From NCBI RefSeq assembly GCF_001411555.2, contig NC_049912.1:20072341-20136340 (forward strand): a stretch of DNA of 64,000 bases, given 5' to 3'. Both the position numbers and the translations under genes were made by a program. Below are positions 32,262 to 44,885 of the stretch, in pieces (positions within the stretch are counted from its first letter, which is position 1; each line of letters starts with the position of its first letter). This DNA comes from Juglans regia (taxonomy: Eukaryota; Streptophyta; Magnoliopsida; Fagales; Juglandaceae). The notes beneath the pieces are model-generated. The model was not told the DNA's origin. It saw only the letters and a program-made list of their open reading frames with translations, and searched no databases.

Positions 32262-34449
32262 AAATAGGAAATCGATTTTCAAATAGAATCAAAACGCATG
32301 TTTTGATTTAAAAACAAAAAAAAAAACAAAAAAAAAAACAAAAAATCAGAAGCAGTTACGAAATGTGTGCAATGTGTGCACTATTACAGTAGCTACTCTC
32401 TGTAGCAAACCTCCGATTTGAAAACACGAATTGCCACTCCTATATATAAATCTTGCACACTCTCTTTAAAAAAAGTAAAATCTACCATTAAAAAAAAATT
32501 ATTTTTACACATGAATTTCAAATTTATCTATATTTTTCAAAAGAAATATATGAAACACTTTAAATATCATTTTTCTCATCTAAATTATCCACTCAAATTA
32601 ATATCCGGTTAAAGTAGTATCTTACATTTAAGACAGTCACCTACTTTTTTAATTTATCTCAATATAGATAGAATGCAACACTCGTGCGCTATTTATCGGT
32701 ATTAAATGCTATCCTAAGATGTGAATGAATTCGGTGTCTCTCTTTGGACCCACACATTGTTAGACTTAAATTACATGATGCTATCTATAATAAGTGTATG
32801 TACGAAGTACTGTATGATTGACATGACAAAGCTTTGCTATTCCAAGGACCAAGGTTATGTATTAATGGCGTTAGGTTAACCGGTGAAGAAAATGACCATT
32901 CATCAGTGCTCTGTCGCCTTAACAATCCAGTTTAGAAACTGCAAAAATAAAAGAGTAATATTAGAGAAAAGTCATTATAGTAGTGCATAATTTACACTCA
33001 TTGCGTGGCTGCTTCTAGTTAATTATTTCCAATATTCACTTGGGGAAATATGTGGTCTAGATGATACCACATCATATGTGTAAAATGAATGCTCCCAATA
33101 GTGACTTCTATCTATATTTATTCAAAACAAAAATCTGGCACACAAGCAGGAGAGTTTTCAGAGAGATAATCTGCTGTTGTTTTCTGTGTACTACACCAAA
33201 GTTTTACACCTGATGAAAAAGATGAACAGTATAAAAATTCAGATAAAACTTGAGTAATATTAAATACAGTTATGAATTATGCAAGTGTCGTGTACTTCTT
33301 TTAAAAAAAAGATGGGTCCACTATTAAAATTTTAATTTTTTATATAAATCTCATATTTATATATCATTTTTAAAATGAGTACACGATTCTTACATAATAA
33401 GCAAGAGAAGGGGGATTTGTGGGAGTCAATGGGTCATGGGCTTGGGAAAATTATACATAACCCCTTGAAAAATTTATAATTATTCTCTAAATTATCAATT
33501 TCGACCTAAATTAAAAAAATATGGCAATGTAAACTCCATTTTCCTTTAAAAAGTCCAAATTACCCCCCAAATAATTTTCAAAAAGTTTATATTGTATTTT
33601 TTTTTTCCCAAATTTAAACTTGGGTTCTTTTTTCATACTTTCAGCACCCAACTAAAGAGATTCAAGTCAAGGCCTTGCAGTCATTCAAGACCACCCACAG
33701 ACCCAACGTTCGAGAAGGGGAAAAAACTTGGCCGCCTTCTTTTGTGTTCAACACTTCAACATTTTGGGGCTAACATTTTCCCCTTCGTTTTGGGCCTAAA
33801 ATTTTTCAACAAGAATAATATTACGTATAATTATAAAATGTGTAAGTATTGTATAGTCATTTTAAAAAAAAATTAAATTTATTATTAAAAAATTAAATTT
33901 TTTCATATGAATCTCATATTTATTTATTTTTTTTAAGAAATTGCATGACATGTGCGTACTCTACAACTGTAGATATGATTTATTTTAAAAACATATTCTC
34001 AAACAAACATATTTTAACCTTTAATGGGTCTTCACTAATCTCATCCGTAGTGTCATGGGTTTAAAATTTTAAATAATTTACCCTTTACTTTTAAATTTTC
34101 GGATATCCTTTGCATTTATTTTTACATTTTTATTTATAAAAGAAAATTACATTTTTAGGCTATCATTTGCATTTATGATCCCCAAATCCCCCGCTGATGT
34201 TATGGGTGTTGGTATATAATTCAATATTTTAGTAATATTGAACTATCAATCTAAAATGGGATTTATGAGCTTGAGCTTGACCTAAAAAAAAAAAAAAAAA
34301 AAGGAGGAAATTATGATCTTGTAGTAATTTCAGTATAGTTTTATGATTTTATTATTTCTAGCTTTATTTTTTTCATGAAACTTCTACATGCATGTAAGCA
34401 GGCCTAAGAAGAATTGAGAAATCCTGGGCCCATGAAAATGGTGTTTTTT

Positions 34450-34950
34450 TTCAGAGTTTTAAATACAGTGTCGTACCGTATTTATCATGCCGGGTAGTGA
34501 TCGGTACAGTATTTTGTATCAAGTCAAATATCAGTCGTATCGGTGCATTTTGATCAATACCGATCGATTTTCAGTGTACCAAACAAAATTAGTAGAGTTT
34601 TATATTTTTAGTGTATTTTCATAATTTTCATTCAAATTCTAATATCTGAAGATTATTTTTTTAATTCCTTTTTCTTGAAAACTTAAAATCAAATCCCTAC
34701 TCCCATTTTCATGATAAAAATGAGTGATTATTTTTTTAAATAGTTAGATTAAGAACTTAGAAGTATTATTGAGTTTTATAAATATATATTTTAATTTTTT
34801 AAGACTTATATTGATATTATTTTAAAATATAATTTATATATATATAATTAATTTATTTATATATAAACTATTTCGAAACAATATTAATATTAAAATATTT
34901 TATTTTAACACCACCATCGGAACGATATTCAAAACTTTGATATTATTGAT
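34450..34950. mobile_element. Second copy of the CGTACCG/TTTTGAATA-ended repeat
   Basis: Left end CAGAGTTTTAAATAC then GTGTCGTACCGTATTTAT; right end GGAACGATATTCAAAACTTTG. The ends are inverted. Inside the left end are repeats of GTACCG and CGGTAC type (CGTACCGTA, TCGGTACAG, GTATCGG). The right half matches 16350-16600. No target duplication is apparent. Confidence 0.6.
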
Positions 34951-35626
34951 TTTTTTCATCCCATCACCTTTCACGGATTAGCATTTCATCCTTCCTTATC
35001 ATAAATGATTAGAAAGAGATACCAATTTGTCAATTTGCTTATATTAGTGTGACGAGAGAGAGAGAGAGTACTTTGGATACCCTTTGCCTGAAAAGACAGG
35101 ACCCCTCCACCGTCCATCATTCATGTTCTGCCTTCCAGCTATTATTGTGGTCACTACATCACATGTCCCCCACCTCCTTTCTTACCCTCCACATTTTCCT
35201 TTTCTTTTATTTATTTATTCCCTAATTTTGTTTCTCACGAAAAAAAAAAAAAAATCATTCATTTTTATTAACATTTTCTACAATTCAGATAGAGATGATA
35301 TATTATAATATATCGACTTTATTGTATTTACTATTTAATATTGAAGTATACCATTTTCTAATATTTTCTCTCTTTTATTGATAGAAGGGCATGCCACTTT
35401 TTTTAACATGGAGGAGTTAAAATATAGCAAAGGGAAAAAAGCGAGAAGAAACACAAAGTCGTGTCAGCAACTTGATTGGTGGTTTAGGACACGTGGCATA
35501 CTTTCAAAATTCCCAGCATTATTATTAGTTATTAAGAAAAAAGATGAGGATGCAGTTCTCAATGTTATGTCCTGAATTTAAAAAGGATAAAATACAATGT
35601 TTATCTGAGATATACACGAACTTGTT

Positions 35627-35810
35627 ACTGTTTGTATAATGAATTAAATGAGATAAATTAAGATTAAAGATAAAAAATTAAATAAATTATTATTTTTTAA
35701 TATTATTATTATTTTAAAATTTCTAAAAATTAAATTATTTATTATATTTTTTTTTTTAAAAAAAATTATAATAATAAAATGATATAAGATAAACATATCC
35801 AAACCGGACC
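35627..35810. mobile_element. Short MITE, GAGATGAGATG family, degenerate
   Basis: TGTTTGTATAATGAATTAAATGAGAT opens in outline and ATAAACATATCCAAACC closes. The middle has the TTATTATTTTTTAATATTATTATT block of the family. Confidence 0.5.
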
Positions 35811-37858
35811 TTGATCGTTGGCTGGACCAAACAACTTTATTAAACAAATAAAATATCTCTAAACCAAATGATCAAGACCTTTCCAGAGCCTTCGTGTACA
35901 ACGTCATTGGTTGGAACTACATTGCATGATGTGCCTCAGATATTCATAGATTCTATTTTATTATGGACCCACTATTCGGAGAGAGAAAATGTTATTTCAG
36001 AAAGAGTTGATTCAAAGCTTAATTAGCCACAACTTTGAGGATCATAAGACCAGAATGTAGTAGTTTCAGTCTCATCAATTAAAAACATTCCGTCAATTTA
36101 ACATGGCTTATTTATGAATTTATTTTATATAATTATTTTGTGATTAAAATTTTTATCAAATCTTTTATATTTAAAAAAGAATAAAAACAAAAAACAAAAG
36201 AAGAGCATCTCCTGAGGGGACATCTGTTGTCGGTCTGCTAATTGGAATTTTTTTTCAGAAGCCAATTAAGCTTTACTAATGAATTCTTAAAACTGACTTA
36301 GATTCCGCTTTTCGCTTCAGACTTGTTACATAGACAAACTACCCCTCAATCTAGAAATCTCAATCACTTTAAGTGCCTTTGTTGGAGAGGAGGGTATAGC
36401 TGTGTATACACTCATTTCTTTTTATTCCATTCCATTCCTTTCCATTTCTACAATGTGTATACACTTTTGTGGTAATGTAATTTTTTTTTTCTCCCCCTTC
36501 CACTAATACCATTTTGGTCAGATCTATTACACTCTAGCTGCCATCAGTCGACATGCGCCCCACCACGCCATCTTATAGTCGCCGATCTACTAGAACGGAA
36601 CGGAATCGTATCGAGAAGCTCGAAGCATGGCCCTCACGAGCGGCTTGTTTCCACGCCACGACACCTCTACCGCTTACATGCATCGTACTAGCAAATCCTC
36701 TACGTCGAGATCTTCTAGATTTGCCCTACCTCGCCTCCCTACTACCGACGTGTGGTTGCCACGCGCCACCATAGATACGTGGGGAGACAGATGACTGGCT
36801 GCAGATTAGTTCATCTGATGTCGTGCTTTTGATTATATTATTACTTTTCCTAATCGATGATCTTGAAAAGGGGAATACGAATCTCTTCAAAAAACATCTC
36901 AAGATAATAAACTGCAGTTTACCCATAACTTTCACCACTTCCAGCGAAAGTTCCATCGCCATCAGTGGTGGTTTCATAGTTCACATAACTTTACGAACTG
37001 CTAACTACCGTCTTTTAAGACAGCATGCTCTTTATAGGATATGGGTGGGGACCCAGAAATTAGTCTCAAAACTCGTTTTTTTTTTTTTTTTTTCCACCAC
37101 TTTTGCATTGTGATTATTGTGCTGGGATGTTTGTCGGAGAACTCAACTCCCTCCTCATGTATCAGTCTTTCCGTTTTTAATCAAATTTGCTTGGGAAAAA
37201 AAAAAATTACATCTTAAAACTGCTATGTGAATTCGAACCAATTCTTAAACTGCAAACTTTGAGTTCAAATTCTTCAGAAATCTATTGAATTTGAACCAGT
37301 TGATGTTAAAAATGAAAAACCAGGACTTCTCTACAAGTAGTTGTAGATAAAGTGTGGTCGATCTGCAATTATATGCTGGAATGGTCCAGTAATTATTGGA
37401 CATTCATATTCAGATCAGAACCCAAAACCCTCTTTAATATCAGATAGCAAAATTCATCAGGACAGTGACTCTTATTAGCATATCTGAGTAGTTGACGACA
37501 AGTTGACTGAACTGAACTTAAATATACATACTGTCCATCATCACCAACCTCAACCCCAAATTAAGGAAAATAAACTACAATCACGTGTGCATTAAGAGCT
37601 CAGTTGGGGACTCAAATTCCTGAAAAAGATGTCTTATTTTCATAATAATTTGTATTTATAGTTACAATTTGTCGACAAATCACAGAAGACGTCGAGAAGA
37701 GTGAGAGAGAGTGATTATCGATTACCTGATTTGAGTCCGAATTCCTGGTTTACAGATCTCACTTCAGTAAATACTGAACTTCTTCTAACGAATCACCTGC
37801 AAGTTTCCTAGCTAGATCTGCTCATCCGTCACATTATTCCACCCTTTTTTATTTACCA

Positions 37859-38407
37859 TCAGAACAAGCAAACGAAAATGGAAAACCCAATAGCAGTGAC
37901 AGCATAAACCAAGGAACCCATTAACTTCATCAGAGAGTTGCCAACAGATGAAGGGGGAGGGACGTGGTAGTAGAACGGAAAGTAGGGAACAATGGGGTTA
38001 GGGGGTGGCGGCGCTCGGTAGTTTTTGTTATTTGTCGGCGGGGGGTAGAATGTGCCACCAATAACCGGTGGTGGTGGGGAGTAGTAACTGTAGGTGGGCT
38101 GAGATGGTGGGGGTGGGGAGTAGTAGTTGTAGGAGCCGCCTCCGGCGCCGCCGGAGCTTGGTGGTGACGGAGGTGGCGGGCAGATGACAGCGTTGGGGGA
38201 TGGCGGCGGTGGCGGATGCGGCGAGGGTGGCGGGGGGGGGGGGGGTGAGTGAACTGGGTTGCAAGGGTTGTCGCATTCGGAGCACATTGTGCATGCGATC
38301 TGGTACTTGGACGAGGGGTTCACTGTTGTTGGGGTTGCCAGTGCCAGGTGCTGCACAGACATGATCAGGAGGAGTAACATCTGAGAGAGTGCTGTTCTTC
38401 TTTCCAT
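37859..38407 (-). CDS. Extensin-like proline-rich cell-surface protein
   Basis: Single-exon gene of 182 aa. Residues 1-24 form a signal peptide (basic start MERRTA, then LLLLIMSVQHLALA). A small Cys cluster follows (CTMCSECDNPC), then long proline runs interrupted by Ser/His (SPPPPPPPSPHPPPPPSP), a Gly patch and YYSPPPP repeats. The C-terminus is hydrophobic (LMGSLVYAVTAIGFSIFVCLF), which suggests a GPI-anchor signal or a membrane tail. Such proteins are hydroxylated and glycosylated and sit in the wall or on the plasma membrane. A 14-base C run in the coding strand (38232-38245 on plus) encodes part of the proline stretch and is prone to slippage. The overlapping 187-aa frame on the same strand is a shadow. 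Assignment to the proline-rich/extensin-like family is secure; the biological role is not known. Confidence 0.85.
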   Translation of the reverse strand: MERRTALSQMLLLLIMSVQHLALATPTTVNPSSKYQIACTMCSECDNPCNPVHSPPPPPPPSPHPPPPPSPNAVICPPPPSPPSSGGAGGGSYNYYSPPPPSQPTYSYYSPPPPVIGGTFYPPPTNNKNYRAPPPPNPIVPYFPFYYHVPPPSSVGNSLMKLMGSLVYAVTAIGFSIFVCLF

Positions 38408-38564
38408 TTTGGGGAGAGAGACCTTGAAAATAGGTTATGGAAATTAGAAGAAAAGGAAGAAAGATCAAGTTTTGTTTGCAATTTCCAGAAGATTGAAGGG
38501 AGCCAGCCTTAAAAGAGGACTGTGCCAGTATGTCTTTTACCTTTGAGGGTACCCAATTCAGACC

Positions 38565-38576
38565 CCTTTTATAAGG
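38565..38576 (-). promoter_or_regulatory. TATA box of the extensin-like gene
   Basis: On the minus strand this reads CTTATAAAAGG, a strong TATA box about 158-169 bases before the ATG. A leader of roughly 130 bases would follow. Confidence 0.7.
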
Positions 38577-38599
38577 GATTAAAGGAAGCATTCAAAAAA

Positions 38600-40277
38600 T
38601 GTAAAAAAAAGTGTAGAAATTAGAGGACGTAAGAGGTGTAGAAGAAAACAAGGACACGTTTTACTCTTTTTAGAGAGAGCAGCCACATTTGAACATCGGC
38701 AATTGGCAGGGTATTGAAGCGGTATGGAAGGTGAATTCTGACCACATGGGACCAGTTACAGATGGTTTGGGTGCCAACTTCGTACTGAAATTACATTAAC
38801 AATAATTTTATATATCAATCATTATTTATTTTTACATTTTATATTTATAATTTTTTATATAAAAATAATTTTTTTTTTTATAAAATATAAAATAATAAAT
38901 AATAACTTATAAAAAGAATTTCTTACACCAGTAACTGAGGATAAACTTGGAATCAGTTGAGTTAAAAGATAGCAGCATGCATGTATAAAGCGACAAGAGA
39001 CAAGATTGTATATATCCCATGTTCATTGACCAAATTAAGAATTCAATGTGGACCATCCCCACTAATTTAGCCAGCAGGCCTTTTGATATGCGTTAAAATG
39101 TGAAGAGGAAAAGGAATGAGATGATCGAAGTCGGTAATAAGATTAGATTGGACCACTTATGCTACGTATGTTCATACGTGGAGCGATTAAATTGGCTTGC
39201 ATTGTGGTGGTCCGGAGGAGCGTAGTTGTCAACAAACTCAAGCACCTTGTATCCGACCGTTTAGAAATTATATGAAATTCTTTTTTTTAAGACTATTACT
39301 ATTTGAATGCTTTTATAGCAAACATAATCTATATGATATAATTTAATTTTTAAATTTTAAATTTTAAATTTTAAATATATTTTTAAATTAAATTATATTA
39401 CGTTGATGATATGTGATGTAAAGACTTTCAAATAGAATTTTTTTTTTTTAAAGAAATTTTAGGTTTATTAAGAAATTTTATAAAAAATCTCATAAATTGA
39501 GTGATTTATTGTATTAATTAAGGTTGTTTTTACTATAAGATAGATCTAATTTGTTACAGGAGAATATATCCGTTTATATATAAATTATATTTTGGCGACA
39601 ATCTTTCTGTCATAATAACTTAGAGATTTGGTAGATAGGCTGTGATCATTAGTTACTTGTAATGTTACGATAAATTATAAGGGACTGAAGACGTGGAGAG
39701 TCAAATGGTAAATGATGATTATTCTTTTATCTTTATAAAAAATAATATTTACAGTCGTGAGTGTATAAACGTCGATAAATATAAAATTTATATAAAATAA
39801 AATTAATTTTTTAATAATAAATTATATTTTTTTTTAAAATAACTAGACGATATTTATATATTTCACGATTGTATATAACATTCCTTATTTTATCTATCAA
39901 ATTTGGTAACAGCAGGTTTATCACGAGACGCAAAAGCCAATGGACACGTGATACGTTTGACATGTAACGATGTACGTGCAACGCCAAAACCTCATAAAAG
40001 CAACAATAATTGAGATGGTAAACTACGGTCATAATTGATTAGATAAATGAAAGAAGCCAACAAACTAAAAGTAAATAAATAATGACGAAAAAAATGAAAC
40101 TCCCTCTCCCTTCGGAGGGGAAACTTTCCTCGCTTATTCCTACTCATAATAAAATAAAGGAATCTCTTTTTGTAAGTTATATTTGTGGTGGCTCGATTTA
40201 AGTTACCAAGATATTTGGTGGCTCAAGCTATATTGTTGTGGCACGATACAAGCCACTCAAAAATAACTTGAGGAAGC
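38600..40277. other. Gene-free interval upstream of the extensin-like gene
   Basis: A/T-rich. An inverted-repeat MITE-like stretch at 39730-39895 carries the AGTCGTGAGTGTATAAACG end and the CACGATTGTATATAACATTCC end. No coding exon recognised. Confidence 0.4.
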
Positions 40278-40602
40278 TGTTAGTAAATATAAACCAATAA
40301 TATAGTGTATTTGTGTAATATGGTGACACTTTCGTAAGAGTATTTGTCTCATAAGTTAAAGATGGATAGAAGAATTGCAAGTACATTTATAGTACATAAA
40401 TTATCTCTATTTATAGATTACAATATATTGGTTGGCAAATGACACAACCATTAATAAAGGATACAACTATTTGACTCAATCAAATTAATGTATCTTTTAA
40501 TACTTATTCAACCAAATCCACAATGTGAACCATCACCATAGAGAAGGTGCAAATACAAGGAATACATAGTTTGGTGTGTGATCACCACCCCTCGAATTTA
40601 CA
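40278..40602 (-). repeat. 3' LTR of the minus-strand LTR element
   Basis: On the plus strand it begins TGTTAGTAAATATAAACC and ends CGAATTTACA. It shares GAATTGCAAGTA, GACACAACCATTA and TTTGGTGTGTGATCAC with the other LTR in the same order. Confidence 0.88.
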
Positions 40603-41144
40603 TCTTCTACTTGAACACACAACAATAGTGATGAATCCATAGTTGAGTATTTTACCTAAGTACTTTTTAACGTTTCCACAACTTAACTCTCAATTGTACC
40701 TCCCGTAGATCAGCTTCAAATCATGACAAGCCTTTACATGTGTATACTTTCATCGTTATCTTATTTGACCACACCCTTTACTATATGCGCTCCCACTGAC
40801 CACATATTAAGGGTGGTCAATCCCCAAGAAATCTATACTTTTTTTCATTTCCATAAATAACAAGCATTAATATTAATAACAAAATAATAGAAATAATAGA
40901 TGTGTTCTATTACAAATACAACAGTTAAAATTGTGAAAATTAAATAATTACAAGTTAATGAAATTAATAATAATAACTTTTGAATTTAATCCAATATGAT
41001 TGCCCATAAATCCTCCTATTATACTTTAGATAAGGAGAATAATGGAAGTAGTGCCTTGATCAAGTGTTCCCATGAACTTGCCTTGAAGTTTCTCTTTTAT
41101 CAAGTAGTTTCTGGCGATTTGGCATAGAACCAAGAGAGTAACAA

Positions 41145-41475
41145 CTTTTTTATTAATAGATCCTTAGTTATGACGAAGGAATATTGTGGTTACATTTTCA
41201 GCATCTGGGGATTTACATAAAACCAAACCCCGGCATACAAAAAAAAAAGGACCAACCTAACCGAAAAAATAAAAACAAACTTCAACACCTACCAGACAAA
41301 GAAACTCTAAATAACTCTCAAATTAGGCAAACCACACCGATCAAGTTGCAAAATTCCTTTAAGCATATGAGGAATATTTCCTTGTGTAAACTCTTCAGAA
41401 CTTCCACTACTACCCAGTCTCGCAAGTCAATCTGCCACAGAATTTCCTTCTCGAAAAACATGTTGATAGTGTAAC
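41145..41475 (-). pseudogene. LINE 3' fragment with RNase H C-terminus
   Basis: On the minus strand the frame reads QHVFREGNSVADxLARLG and then HMLKGILQLDRCGLPNLRV, followed by a stop. REGN..AD..A is the end of the RNase H domain of plant L1-type LINEs. A 3' UTR and an A-rich tail (complement of CTTTTTTATTAATAG near 41145) follow. The 5' part is missing, as usual for LINE insertions. Confidence 0.72.
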
Positions 41476-42364
41476 AGCTTTTGAACAAACCAATTGGGCT
41501 TGAAATGACTCAGAACGGTAAAAATCACAAAGATTGGTTCGAACCGGTTCAGAAAACTGAGTCAAGCAGTTCAAATTGGGTTTAGGCATAGCAGATTGGT
41601 TTTTGGCTCGGTCAACGGCATGATCAGCAGATCGGTGTACGGCTTTAGATTATGGACGCTCACGGGCCAGACTCCTAGGCATGGGCTTAAGCCCAGTCTG
41701 CTACAAGTTCATAGGTTTTAGCAAAGTGGGCCAGAATTAGAACTCATTTTCAAGCCGTTTGGTGCCACTTCAGTTCAAATGAAACGACGTTGTTCGCTAC
41801 TCTCAAAACAATGTCGTGCTACTTCTTCCAAGCATCTGCTAAGGTTCTTGGACTAGTTTTTGTCATTTTTCTCCTTAACCAGCTACATAATTATTTGAAT
41901 TTTGATGATCGTTAGTTGAAAGAACACCATTGCAACCAATAGTGTTGTCTTCATCCCCGCATGCACTAGGCTCCATCTTTATGAAACTTGGATCTTCACT
42001 CTCCTCCGGCATAATGGACGGTGACGACGCAATATTTGATCTGTCCCCGACATTCTCGAACCCCGACAGTGGTGACTGGCCAGAAAAGTTTTTGAATTTT
42101 CTCTATTATTCTCTGTTTTAGACAATTAAGTTTTTGGCCTTCTGAATGAAGATTCTCTAGTAGTTTTCCTCAAAGTAATAACTAGAAACTAAATTTTGCA
42201 AATTCTCGTGTATTCAAGGCCTCCCACCATGATTTGGAAAAGCTTTTTTCTTGGGTCTAAAATCCTACTTAAGTGATTGTAATATGCAAATATAGTTGTC
42301 AAACCAAGCACTTACCTATTGATGGTCTTCTCTATGTGATAATACAACACACCTGTCATGATAA

Positions 42365-42378
42365 GGCTCTGATACCAC
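42365..42378 (-). other. Primer-binding site of the minus-strand LTR element
   Basis: On the minus strand it reads GTGGTATCAGAGCC, complementary to the 3' end of initiator methionine tRNA. It adjoins the LTR end without a gap and fixes the orientation of the element. Confidence 0.85.
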
Positions 42379-42691
42379 TGTTAGTAAATATGATGAAAAA
42401 TAGAGTGTGTTTGCACAATATGATGACAATCCCGTGAAGGTGTTTGTCCTACAAGTTGATGATGGACAGACGAATTGCAAGTATGTTATTTTGGACAAAT
42501 GATCCTTATTTATACATCACAACATACTGGTTGATAAATGTCACAACCATTAGTAAGGGAACCAATCGTTTGACGGTTGTGTTTCTTAGCACTTCCTTAA
42601 CCAACACCCCTATAGGAACCACTACCATGGAGAGAGTGCAAACCCAAGGGGTACACCATTTGGTGTGTGATCACTACCTGTCAAATTTATA
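42379..42691 (-). repeat. 5' LTR of the minus-strand LTR element
   Basis: Begins TGTTAGTAAATATGATG on the plus strand and ends CAAATTTATA. It is 313 bp against 325 bp for its partner. The target duplication GAAGC follows at once. Confidence 0.88.
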
Positions 42692-42835
42692 GAAGCGAGC
42701 TAGTTTGTTATAATTATGCCTGAATGACTTGTTCATTTATAATTCATTTTTAAATAAATTGATTTAGGCACTATGAAGGTGGCTTTCCCTTCTCAAGAAC
42801 TTTTGAATGACTCATTGATTTAGGGGATCTGCGTT

Positions 42836-42932
42836 TGATGATACTGAGCTGGCTGATTCTACGTTGATTGCGCTACACTATCTTGAGAAGGCATATCGAC
42901 ACAAATATGGCAAGAAAAAGTAAAGATTCCTC
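42836..42932 (+). pseudogene. Exon-like terminal coding fragment of unknown family
   Basis: After a plausible acceptor (TTGATTTAG at 42828-42836) the frame reads GSAFDDTELADSTLIALHYL and then EKAYRHKYGKKK before TAA. Composition and codon use look coding, unlike the surrounding A/T-rich DNA. Homology is not recognised. No upstream exons were identified, and the LTR element at 40278-42691 sits just before it, so it may be the orphaned last exon of a disrupted gene. Confidence 0.35.
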
Positions 42933-44199
42933 GAATTGGGATGATATTGTGCATGCATAAGTATTTTGACCGTAACTCTAGTTACGATTATCAAAATCGT
43001 GCATATGATCCCAATTTGAAAAGTTCTTTTTAGCGCGTACGTTGTGATCACTAGCTACGCCTAGTTGTCCCCGTTTTTACTCCGAAATCAGACATTTTTC
43101 CCTCCAATTCATTTATTTAAGTTTTTTTTTATCATTTTGTCGTAATGTTTCGCTATCACTTTTAGAAATGATTCTTAATCTGGTTTGGGCCAAATTTTTG
43201 ACAGGATACTTATTTTATTATATGTTTTACTTTTACGCAATAATTGAGATTTTTTCTTTTTGGGCAAAGTTTTCAAAATGTCGGGTTTCCTTTACTATAT
43301 AAGCCCAGCTTGTAGATTTTAGAACCAATTTTTGACTATTATGAATAAACCATATTCTTATTGTTTTCTTTCTGTGTTGCATCTTTTATTTGTCTCAACC
43401 CCTAATTTATGTCCTTATAATTAGTTTTAGTGGTAAACGTTATTATAATGAAAAATGTTATTGTTTTGTTATCTCTGACTGTATTAATTGATGTGTCGCA
43501 GTTTTTTAATAGACTTTCAATTCAAGCGTTCATATGAAAACCATTTAAAATACTTCATATCAATCAAACATATATGATTGAAAATGACAAACTCAGGGAT
43601 TTAACATTGATGCATGTGTTTCCATATCTAATTACCTTCCTTTAAACTCACTCTATAAAGCAGCAAAAATGACTGCTTTGGATGCCATTCGTGTGGTGGC
43701 GTTAAATAATAAGATGCTAATGGATGGTGAATTGGTTAGTCGGAATCGCCAACCTTATTTTAGTGTCTCACAGCCACTATGACTAAAAATGTTTGAAAAT
43801 ATTTGAGAATTTTGAGAACTTGTTTAAGATTAGCTTTTATAGGAAATGAGAGAGAAAATTTGAATAAAAAGATCTTTTTAAAATAATTGTATTAGAGTTT
43901 GTGAAAATAGATAGATCATATAGTTGAAAATTTGTTTAAAATTTAAATATACTTTTTTAAGATTATTTTTGTTTTGGAGTTTGTAAAAATTGTATTGATT
44001 TTTCAATTTAAGTAATAATTAAGTAATGATTAATTGAAAAGTTCAAATTTTAAATTTTTTTTTAATGTTTGAGTAATATTTGAAAATAAAATTATGAAAA
44101 ATTTTGATTTTTTTTTAAAACACCTTGGTGTTGCCGAACATGCCCTAAAACACATAAATTAACAAAGGTACGTACAAATATTTAATGAGCGAACTTAGA

Positions 44200-44402
44200 C
44201 TTCGTTCACTTTCGTAAAACTTTTCATTTTATTTTATCTAATCATAATAATTTTTTTAAGTTCTCACACAAAATAAAATAAATAATTAAAAATTTTCAAA
44301 TTCAAAAATAAAAATAATATTAAAAATATATTTTAATAATATTTTATTCAACTTTTAACTTTTATTTCAATTTATCTCATTTTATTCACGAAAACAAATA
44401 AG
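44200..44402. mobile_element. Short MITE, GAGATGAGATG family
   Basis: ACTTCGTTCACTTTCGTAAA opens and TATTCACGAAAACAAATAAG closes. The interior AATAATTTTTTTAAGTTCTC and AATATTTTATTCAACTTTTA blocks are shared with the other copies. Confidence 0.55.
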
Positions 44403-44661
44403 ATTGATGTTGCACTTAAGAAAGCTTCTTAAGAAAAATTGGGACCCACTACCAAATTTATCAGGGGACTTACACGTATGGGGCTTGCATAAAGGAAGAA
44501 TCTACAAACTACAAACCTTTGAATTTTCTTTAAAAAAAAATAAAAGTTGATCCAAGGATGACGAAATATGTCATATTTTACAAAGTAAAATGAAAGTGAG
44601 ATAAATGTATGGTTTGTAGCATTACTCTTACATAAAATCATTTTCCATGTAGTAAACTTAA

Positions 44662-44885
44662 GGAGATATTTGAATTCAGAGATGAGTTGAGATGGTTTGT
44701 GAATAGTAGAATAAAAATTGAATTATTTATTATATTTTGTGTGGAAATTTGGAAAAGTTGTTTTGAGATTTGAAAAAGTTGAATTGTTTATTATATCTTG
44801 TGTGAAAATTTAAAAAAGTTATAATGATGAGATGAAATGAGTTGAGTTGAGGTGGGTTGATGTGAGTTTTAAATCCGAACCTCTT
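44662..44885. mobile_element. Short MITE, GAGATGAGATG family
   Basis: GATATTTGAATTCAGAGATGAG opens in outline, and GGGTTGATGTGAG with TTTTAAATCCGAACCTC closes. GTTTATTATATCTTGTGTG in the middle is a family word. The orientation is opposite to its neighbour at 44200. Confidence 0.6.

Larger units (their letters stand above)
32262..37858. other. Long gene-free interval with scattered MITE copies
   Basis: A/T-rich, with repeat copies at about 32440-32570, 33250-33405, 33798-33975, 34450-34960 and 35627-35810. A patch of normal composition at about 36540-36790 (includes CGACGTGTGG and ATACGTGGGG, ACGTG-core motifs) has an open frame of 73 aa without any recognisable domain. No gene called. Confidence 0.4.
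40278..42691 (-). mobile_element. Non-autonomous LTR retrotransposon, 2.4 kb, minus orientation
   Basis: Two LTR-like direct repeats (40278-40602 and 42379-42691) are flanked by an exact 5-bp duplication GAAGC (40273-40277 and 42692-42696). The primer-binding site lies against the right-hand LTR, so the element reads on the minus strand. The 1.8 kb between the LTRs has no gag or pol of its own; it holds a LINE fragment (41145-41475) and sequence I cannot assign. Without coding it would have depended on another element's proteins. The LTRs differ at many positions, so the insertion is old. Confidence 0.88.

Noticed and set aside
36540..36790. ACGTG-containing island as a promoter
   Set aside because: There are G-box-like cores but no downstream gene on either strand: the nearest gene is on the minus strand and ends at 37859, facing this way.
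38028..38591. 187-aa minus-strand frame overlapping the extensin-like gene
   Set aside because: It is longer than the accepted gene, but it is a shadow frame. It lacks a signal peptide, runs through the TATA/leader region and reads the proline repeats out of frame.
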